Origin: Cyrtodaria siliqua
Lineage: Eukaryota > Mollusca > Bivalvia > Adapedonta > Hiatellidae
DNA: 64,000 nt
Assembly (NCBI GenBank): GCA_037043455.1
Contig: JAWPHD010001805.1
Location: forward strand, 229,419 to 293,418
Direction of reading: 5' to 3'
In this document: positions 57,718 to 64,000 of the stretch, in pieces
How positions within the stretch are numbered: position 1 is the stretch's first letter
Layout of the letters: the number at the start of each line of letters is the position of its first letter
The notes under the pieces: model-generated
The model's input: the letters and a program-made list of their open reading frames with translations, nothing else
Database searches by the model: none
What the model was told of the DNA's origin: nothing
Program-made: the position numbers and the translations under genes

Positions 57718-58075
57718 ATGATAATGGACCTTTGGAAACGGCCGAGCACGACACATACGAAATATTGCAGTCTCGGTTTGATTGAGACTGTTCATGAGCG
57801 GTAGTGAAATATGCTAGCTACCGCTCACGCCCTCTAGCCCCGGGTTGAGCAGAACTCAATATTAATAAAATCAACAGTACAAAATTTTAACCATGCCGAA
57901 GATGGCATGCATATGGCGGTGTACATGGTGTATCTTTCTTCCCCATGTCGTACGCCGTATGGTCCCAGTATCTAATAAAATTAAATGCCCCGAAGAGCGA
58001 AATAAACATAATGGAATTTAGTTGGGAGGAGCGGTTATGAAGCCTGCATATCACAAGTAACAGTCAACACTGTTT
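57718..58075 (-). mobile_element. Y-specific insert with covarying two-hairpin module
   Basis: Absent from X (compare 45600-45640). On the minus strand it has hairpin 1 TGAGCGGTAG (plus 57795-57804) with CTACCGCTCA (57818-57827), and hairpin 2 CAGTCTC (57768-57774) with GAGACTG (57784-57790). Relative to the other copies, both stems differ at paired positions. The loop reads AATCAAACC on minus, so the poly(A) signal is weakened. The remainder (to 58075) is unassigned. Confidence 0.65.
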
Positions 58076-58999
58076 TCATGTATAGTGTATGAAATACATA
58101 TGTTGTTATACGTTTGTCCTCGTCTACACTACATCAACTATATTGATGGCCTTTTTTGTTTGTCTGTCTGTCCCTTCGTCCGGCCGTCCGGCAGTACGTC
58201 CATCTATATATCTATGTCTGTCTGTCTGTCTGGTATCTATATATCTACCTATCTACCTACAAAATTAGTCTTTAAATATTTCGGAGACACACGGAAACGC
58301 GTCCAGTTTAAATTTCATGCATTCTATAACCTTACCCTTTACATTTACCGTTTAATGTACCCTCTACCATGTCTACCAATCCATAATACCAGAACAGTTA
58401 CCGAAATACTATAAGAGCAGTATTAGCTTTAATTACTGAACCCAACATATGTGAAAATAAACCTACAAGATATATAACAATGGTTAAGGAATATCCTGCT
58501 GGAAGAATTATGCGATATATATTAAAGGAAAAAGGAAACGCAACTCGGTAATTTCCGTTATATAATGTATATACTGCGCTTAATACCACGTAATATTCTA
58601 AAGAAATCCCAAGATGTTTTATAAGAAAAAAAGGTTGCAGCCAGTTAGAGAAAATATGTTGTAGACTTTTCAATCATACCACACTGTGTAACAAGAAATT
58701 CATCAATGTTGAAGTTCTTCTTTGGAAATGTAAGACATTTCAGTTCTGTATTTAAGGTAAAGAGTACAGAATTTAAATCCCAAGTCTGCTCATCTGTTTG
58801 ATCCAAATGCGTACTCTGTCAAAGATGATCGACATTTTGAAGCGATAATAACTGGTGTGTTATGTGATGTTTCAGGATTTTTTCGGAATGTAAAGGTCTT
58901 ATATAGAAACGTATCATCCGAGTAACAATATATTTTACATACAATACATAGCAGAAATTCCAAGTTGCTTTTCTTTGTTCCTTTAGTATATTTTGTCAG
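58076..58999. other. Copy Y unique part, microsatellite, segment S
   Basis: (CTGT)n-type runs at 58160-58235. 58550-58990 is the third segment-S copy. The 109- and 91-codon frames here are not conserved in copy X. Confidence 0.55.
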
Positions 59000-59276
59000 C
59001 ATTCCGTGGTCCGAGTATTAACTTTCATACCCCATCCAACTCCTTCTCCAAGAAGGGAAAACGGGGTTGACTGGGGTGTTTAATAAAACCTTAATTTCTT
59101 AAAAAAATGCATACTGTAAAACTAAAACACTTAATTGGTAATTTTAAACAGATTATCGCATGTTTCCAGTAAAAAAGTGTTTTTAAACTTGTTTTATTGT
59201 CGAAATATCTGTTATAAAATCCTGATTTTATAAGCTTTCCCATCGCTTAATGACATTAAAGCCGGACCACGTAATG
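59000..59276 (-). mobile_element. M1 MITE, complete copy (277 bp)
   Basis: Ends CATTCCGTGGTCCGAGTATT and GCCGGACCACGTAATG are inverted repeats of ~14 bp with one mismatch. Orientation is opposite to the 1-207 copy. Copy X at ~46523 reads GTCAGATAAGCGTT without it and Y reads GTCAG / GATAGGCGTT around it, so the target duplication appears to be at most 1-2 bp. No coding. Confidence 0.88.
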
Positions 59277-60304
59277 GATAGGCGTTCTTTTTTAATAATT
59301 AAGCTGTAATCTGTTTCAATAACAGCAAACGCTACGGGGCCCGAATCCACTTTATTGAAACGCGATATTCGCGTTCATTTTAATCTAAACAGACTTGATG
59401 TCACAGACTGCTAGTTGTTTTGCTAAATGATATAACGATTCTTCAAATGTAGCGGAAAGAGTTGAATCAATTCTGACATTGAAATATTTTAACGAGATAG
59501 GAAAACAGAAACGTTCTACAACACATGTCTTGAAATGAGTAGAGCTTTTGAAAAACGGCTTATTATACCATATTGAATATGTATATTTAAAGGGACTGGA
59601 GGCGATCTGGACGTTTTATGGTTTTCGATCCAAATCCGAATAAAACCACCATAATGTGTTTCAGATACATATTTAATGTAAATATGCCATACATATGCAT
59701 TCAAGTAGGCCACGTGAACCGTACTTATTAATTATTGTTTATGAAAGAGTTTGGTCCGAAAAAATAGACGAAAACTAGATGACTTTAGTTTGTGTTATAC
59801 AGTCATTAATATTAATTCATATACTGCTTGAAGGTTCTTGGTAATTCTTGTTTTCTGATCGAAGTACATTTTATTTGAATTAATGCATGTGCACATTTCA
59901 TATGCAACTGAAGCATAGTATGGGCTTTTTTATCTTGTATTTCCACTGGCAACAATTACTCTCGCAGATTTCCTCCAATGCCTTTAAAAATCTACAATAA
60001 ATGAAAACATAGCTCTACTGTTGTACCATGTTAATTTTAGATAAAATATACCAACTTAAACATATTTTTGATTCTAATCAGGTTTGCGTAATTTGATTTA
60101 CTTCCACCTAAATCCTGAAGGGATGGAAACGTTTAATATGCAGCATTCCTCGATCTTCATCCCTCGATTTCAAATGATTACATACATGGAGCTAGACCAC
60201 CATTATTTTTACATAGGGTTGTTAATAAATACCTACCCGAAAATATCCAATCCTGACTATGCTGGCCATATAACACACACAATGTAGTATCAGACATGCC
60301 CAGT
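59277..60304. other. Copy Y unique part, no gene
   Basis: Paralogous to 46530-47126 and 49150-49800 minus the SINE and the pearl-like insert. Near 60290 CAGACATGCCCAGTGCAAC is the remnant of the RT region seen at 49780-49800. Confidence 0.5.
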
Positions 60305-61605
60305 GCAACACAAAAATGGGCCTTAGATGATTCGCTGACCTGCTTTTTTCCCCAAAATATTTTCCAAACTGAAAGTAAACACCTTCTTTTTTAGTTCTGA
60401 GGTCAAAATGACCAAAATACACTTCAAACTGTGCTTCACAAAAAGTAGTGCAGCATGTCCAGCTTACCTTCAATTTTCATGGGTTTTCGCTAGAAGCAAG
60501 TTTAATGTTTCAGAAATAAAGCAAAACATTCAATACATACCAGCCCTGTGTCTTTCACCACTCCTATGCTTCACAGTAACTTACTCAATAGTTTACCTGA
60601 GGGAACTTTTGCGATCCACCAGATTTGGCCCATGGTACCCGGCCTAGCTCCTATATGCTAAACATATTACATTAAAAAAAAAAAGAGTACATATTCACAT
60701 ATACTTACATGTCACTAGCATATATCCAAAATATTTCTGCTGCTGTTCAAAGTGTGTGGAACATGTTCGCTTCTAAGTACAGTCATATATTTCTCGACTT
60801 GAGGCATAATTCTCCACAACTACACACCGAGGGGTAAAACTGAAATGGAAATAATACACACCTGTATGACCAGACTTCATTAAACTTTATATAAAATGAA
60901 TAACCATAACACAGCAATTCTAAAAATAGGTAGAAACAATCTGTAACAATGAAAAAATAAGTTCAGTGGCACGGTATGCATGGTAACTAGCCGTTTCAAG
61001 CCATTTTACGACATTCTTCTTGAATGTGATGTTTACTAAAAAAATAAGAAATTGCTGAGTCTGTCAAAAAGTGACTTGTGTTACTTCAAACTTACAAATC
61101 CGAGGCATGGCGTTTATTTTCAAATACAACAATTCAAGCTTGATGAAACTTCACAGTGTTGTTGGTGATATAGGAAATATTTAGAAAATAATAAATTACT
61201 CTACTTATCCACTTGACAAGATGTATTATTAGCACTTAAAAAATAACGTGTTATTAACTCCACTCAATTTAAGGCATATTTCAAGCATTAATAGCACTGT
61301 ATATCAATAGAAAGACAGCTTCAGCAGGAAAACCCACATTTAATATGGACTGCCATTCTATGAGCATGTCAATGCATTTTTTTTAAAAGAAAACCTGCAA
61401 GGACTCCATTTTTATAAATATTTTACTGTAATAAAAGAATGACCACCTGCAGTGTAGACAGTGGAATCTAGTCTAGTGGGATTACACCATACCATTTCTT
61501 TGAAGTTCAGATTCTTTGATGACTCATCCCATTCTTAGCAGCTGCAGTTATATAGTGTTACATAACCTTTCTGCTACATAAGGACTACTTACACAAGCTT
61601 CCATC

Positions 61606-62034
61606 ATGAGAGGCGATCAGAAGCGACGAGCTACTATGTTTAAGAAGAAATGCATACCTTACACTAAAGGAGTAATTTGTGATTCTGTAGCAGGAACATC
61701 AAGAACTGCAGCCAGAAAGATATCACGACCACCTTCTTACTGTTGCATTGCTGAGTGCATCTGCTTCAGACTGTCAACAAGACATCATGATTTTAAGACC
61801 GAGAGCTGTGGAAGAGACACATATTGAGCATGTTTCAGTCATCGACCCTATTTCTGGAAACAGGATCGTAAACAATCAAAAGATGATGGATGCAATTAAT
61901 TCAAGATGAAAGCTCATAAAATAAAGCGCCGTGGTACAAGGGAATGGAAACACAGATTGTACAGCCAGCAGAAATACAGACGACAAGCTGACTATGTGAG
62001 CAGTCTACGTGACCACGCATACACTAAAGCATGA
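61606..62034 (+). pseudogene. Unidentified degraded coding stretch
   Basis: Three consecutive protein-like pieces in shifting frames: MFKKKCIPYTKGVICDSVAG (from 61636), then LRPRAVEETHIEHVSVIDPI and SGNRIVNNQKMMDAINS (to ~61905), then KIKRRGTREWKHRLYSQQKY and RRQADYVSSLRDHAYTKA (61906-62034, ending TGA). Composition is less AT-rich than its flanks and residue use is protein-like, which is why I list it. I do not recognise the family; it may be a transposon protein or a processed gene remnant. Confidence 0.4.
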
Positions 62035-62257
62035 GAAACTAATTCATCAGCAGAATTTGAAGAAACATCAACATTAAAATAATGTTAAACTTACTTTTTG
62101 TGTTTGTCCTTGTTTTCATGATCCCCCGCTACTGCAGTCTGTGGTCTTGTTTAGCTTTCTCCCCATCTCTGAAAAATATATGAGTAAAACATGTACTGTT
62201 TTTGGAAAAAAGTAAATAAACCAATAACATATCTTTAAAAAAAATCACACATATTAC

Positions 62258-62487
62258 ACTTGAACTTGAACTTGAACTTGAACAAGAAGAAGAAGAAGAA
62301 GAAGCAGATAAGAATAAGAAGAAAGAAGAATTCTTCATAAGAACAAGAACAAGAACAAGAAGAACAACAAGAACAGGAAGAACAAGAAGAACAAGAACAA
62401 GAATTGTTCTTGTTTTTCTTCTTCTTCTTTTTCTTCTTGAATTCTTCTTCTTTTTCTTCTTCTTCTTCTTCTTCTTCTTCTTCTTCT
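62258..62487. repeat. GAA/TTC inverted microsatellite, copy 1
   Basis: A (GAACTT)n then GAA/GAACAA-rich purine stretch on the left faces a CTT-rich stretch on the right, so the block can fold on itself. GAATTC occurs at two inner symmetry points. Long Lys/Arg- or Ser-rich frames over it are artefacts. Confidence 0.9.
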
Positions 62488-62619
62488 CAAAGTATAAAGC
62501 TTGTTCAAAGTATAAAGCTTGATTTAACAAATATAAAACATAAACAACACATAATAATTACATATAAATTTAAATAAACAAACACTTGTTATACAAATTT
62601 AATAAGGACAATAAGGGGA
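62488..62619. repeat. Spacer unit between the two triplet blocks
   Basis: TCAAAGTATAAAGCTTG (twice), ATTTAACAAATATAAAACAT, ATAATTACATATAAATTTAA and AACACTTGTTATA. It is repeated after the second block at 62824-62945, so block plus spacer form a two-copy tandem repeat of ~335 bp. Confidence 0.85.
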
Positions 62620-62823
62620 AAAGAAGAAGAAGAAGAAAAAGAAGAAGAAGAAGAAGAAGAAGAAGAAGAAGAAGAAGAAGAAGAAGAAAAACAACAAGAA
62701 CAACAAGAACAACAAGAACAAGAATTCTTCTTCTTCTTTTTCTTCTTCTTCTTCTTCTTCTTCTTCTTTTTCTTCTTCTTCTTCTTCTTCTTCTTCTTCT
62801 TCTTCTTCTTCTTCTTCTTCTTC
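62620..62823. repeat. GAA/TTC inverted microsatellite, copy 2
   Basis: (AAG)n on the left, AACAACAAG in the middle, GAATTC at the turn and (TTC)n on the right. A near-perfect hairpin of up to ~80-bp arms. Confidence 0.92.
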
Positions 62824-63175
62824 AAAGTATAAAGCTTGATTTAACAAATATATGACATAAAAAACACATACTAATTACATATAAATTTAAATAAAAAACA
62901 CTTGTTATAAACATTTAATAAGACAAATAAGGAAAAAAATAAGGCAACCAGAGTATTTTCCATGTCCATCGCATGTCCCTCGTTGGAGTGCTGGTTGTTA
63001 ATATATTGGGGCTCCAGTGATAGATGATCAGCATTAATGCACAATTTATTATGACACAAATGACTGACCGACTGACCTCTATGCCCCTAATATTTTTCGC
63101 CACAACTTCATATGTGTGGCAAGTCTAGCTGTTCGCAGAGAAGGCAGCTTTATTCCTCTTGATGTCTGGGCCGAG

Positions 63176-63330
63176 CCAATGTGCTCTTTCGTTTTGCTAG
63201 GGCATATAACGATGTTAAGGAATTCATTGATCGAAATCAAGTTATTACAAGTAAACTTTTTCTGCAAGGTTTTCGTTATCACAAATTACATAGATCGTTT
63301 TCTATTTCTTTTTTTACACTAACCCGATTA
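63176..63330 (+). pseudogene. Reverse-transcriptase fragment, family A, Y copy
   Basis: LFRFARAYNDVKEFIDRNQV, then ITSKLFLQGFRYHKLHRSFS, matching 49815-49950. The 5' part is separated by the 2.9-kb insert. It joins the 3' UTR in the same way as the X copy, so the internal deletion predates the X/Y duplication. Confidence 0.66.
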
Positions 63331-63815
63331 ATAAGGATGTCACTAGGGTAAGAGAGAGGTTTAATGCACCCTAGAACTTGGTTTACCTCCCACCAACCTA
63401 CCCCTCCCCACTTACCTACCTCTCCCCATCAACCTACGCCTCCCCACCAACCCACCCCTCCCCACCAACCTACACCTCGCAAACTCACCTACCCCTCCCC
63501 AGCGGCCTACCCCTCTCCACCAACCTGCCCCTCTCCACTAACCTACCCGTCCCCATCAACCTACCCTCTCCACCAACCTACCCCTCACCACCAACCTACC
63601 CGCTCTACCAAACCACCTCTCCCCACCAACCCAACCCTCCCTACCAACCTACCCCTCCCCACCAACCTACCCCTCCCTAGCGGCATTTGTTTGTTATGTC
63701 GCACTTTGCTTATATTTATGCTTATACATTTTGTTTGTTATAATGCGTGTTTTTAGTTGACGGTTTTCTGTGAATGTTACATATTCTGTTCGACTTTATA
63801 CCTGCATTTACAATC
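63331..63815 (+). repeat. Family-A 3' UTR with expanded C-rich minisatellite
   Basis: Same UTR as 49951-50195. At 63387-63680 the CCAACCTACCCCTCCCCA type unit (18 bp) is repeated about 16 times, compared with about four in X. The tail GTTGACGGTTTTCTGTGAA and TCGACTTTATACC follows. Proline/threonine-rich frames of 100-130 codons over the array are artefacts. Confidence 0.85.
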
Positions 63816-64000
63816 TATACATGCCCGTCTTTAATTGAAATGACTAACAGGTCAATTGGTCGGGTGTATATGTGTACTGGGGTATATTATAAGTGTCACT
63901 AATATGCGTTATTAGACAGCGAAGACATCAACAGCTTTTAATTTTTAAATCTATTTACTCGTGTTACGCTGTCTGGTTATGGAATTATCGACTAGCAATC
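63816..64000. other. Copy Y continues to the window edge
   Basis: Matches X at 50200-50340 and 50752-50860, with a single GACAGCGAAGACATC. No gene. Confidence 0.6.

Larger units (their letters stand above)
60305..63170. mobile_element. Y-specific insert of ~2.9 kb splitting an RT fragment
   Basis: In X the RT stretch around CCTAGTGCTACATC runs straight on to AGCTCTTTCGTTTTGATAGG. In Y these halves are ~2.87 kb apart (60303 and ~63178). The insert has a degraded coding stretch (61606-62034) and two triplet-repeat hairpins. I could not define inverted ends; GGGCC occurs close to both borders. Confidence 0.6.
51610..64000 (+). repeat. Segmental duplication, copy Y (runs off the window)
   Basis: Collinear partner of copy X with its own events: the 52850-55975 minisatellite, 57718-58075, the M1 insertion at 59000-59276 and the ~2.9 kb insert at about 60305-63170. 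It lacks the X insertions, giving empty sites for several elements. The end of the duplication is not reached at 64000. Confidence 0.85.

Noticed and set aside
60222..60647. Opposed frames of 83 and 79 codons
   Set aside because: They lie at the border of a Y-specific insert and cross the junction with retroelement sequence. I could not tie either to a known protein.
62129..62855. Lys/Arg-, Glu-, Ser- and Leu-rich frames
   Set aside because: Direct products of GAA/TTC microsatellites on both strands.
63364..63756. Proline-rich frames of 100-130 codons
   Set aside because: Derived from the 18-bp C-rich array in a retroelement UTR.

Overview
This 64 kb window looks like nuclear DNA of a mollusc, most likely a bivalve (a dreissenid would be my first guess, by inference only). 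It is AT-rich, and I found no intact host protein-coding gene, no rRNA and no convincing functional tRNA. What can be recognised is transposable-element debris, minisatellites and segmental duplications. Invertebrate-type signals include a Tc1-like transposase pseudogene, LINE reverse-transcriptase and endonuclease fragments, tRNA-derived SINEs, MITEs, and elements built from ~160-185 bp internal repeats of the kind described in bivalves (pearl/CvE type). The longest open frames (up to 958 codons) are all artefacts of tandem repeats whose unit length is a multiple of three.

Layout. 1-5850: a partial MITE (M1), a 1.3 kb minisatellite with a 36-bp unit, a dispersed element (M2) and a ~1.0 kb pearl-like element. 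5986-12330: a nearly identical A-B-A'-B duplication, where the 2448-bp B segments are direct copies 3160 bp apart and the ~710-bp A segments are inverted. B carries the RT tail and 3' UTR of a retroelement family called 'family A' here. 12331-13610: a decayed Tc1-like transposon. 13874-15395: a 5'-truncated LINE on the minus strand. 15396-23714: mostly featureless, with an M2 copy, SINE pieces and a TTAA-flanked MITE. 23715-25378: a family-A fragment split by a rearranged LINE with a 9-bp target duplication. 25865-31680: family-A tails and a 470-bp direct duplication. 32371-37617: an M1 copy split by a 4972-bp element with long inverted terminal repeats full of GTTACA/TGTAAC motifs. 37983-64000: two diverged tandem copies (X, ~37983-51000; Y, ~51610-64000+) of one long segment. 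X and Y differ by insertions (hAT-like MITE, SINE, 5'-truncated retroelement, M1 MITE, pearl-like arrays) and by minisatellite expansions.

How the parts relate. Family A occurs at least ten times in pieces. Its RT fragments match each other, one copy is 5'-truncated with a short target duplication, and its 3' UTR has repeatedly given rise to tandem arrays, including the 3.1 kb 15/12-bp array of copy Y. A companion module has two adjacent hairpins, the second carrying an AATAAA-type signal in its loop, with compensatory base changes between copies. Because X and Y are paralogous, one copy often supplies the empty site for an insertion in the other. That is the most solid evidence here for element ends. 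All identities and copy numbers are by eye.
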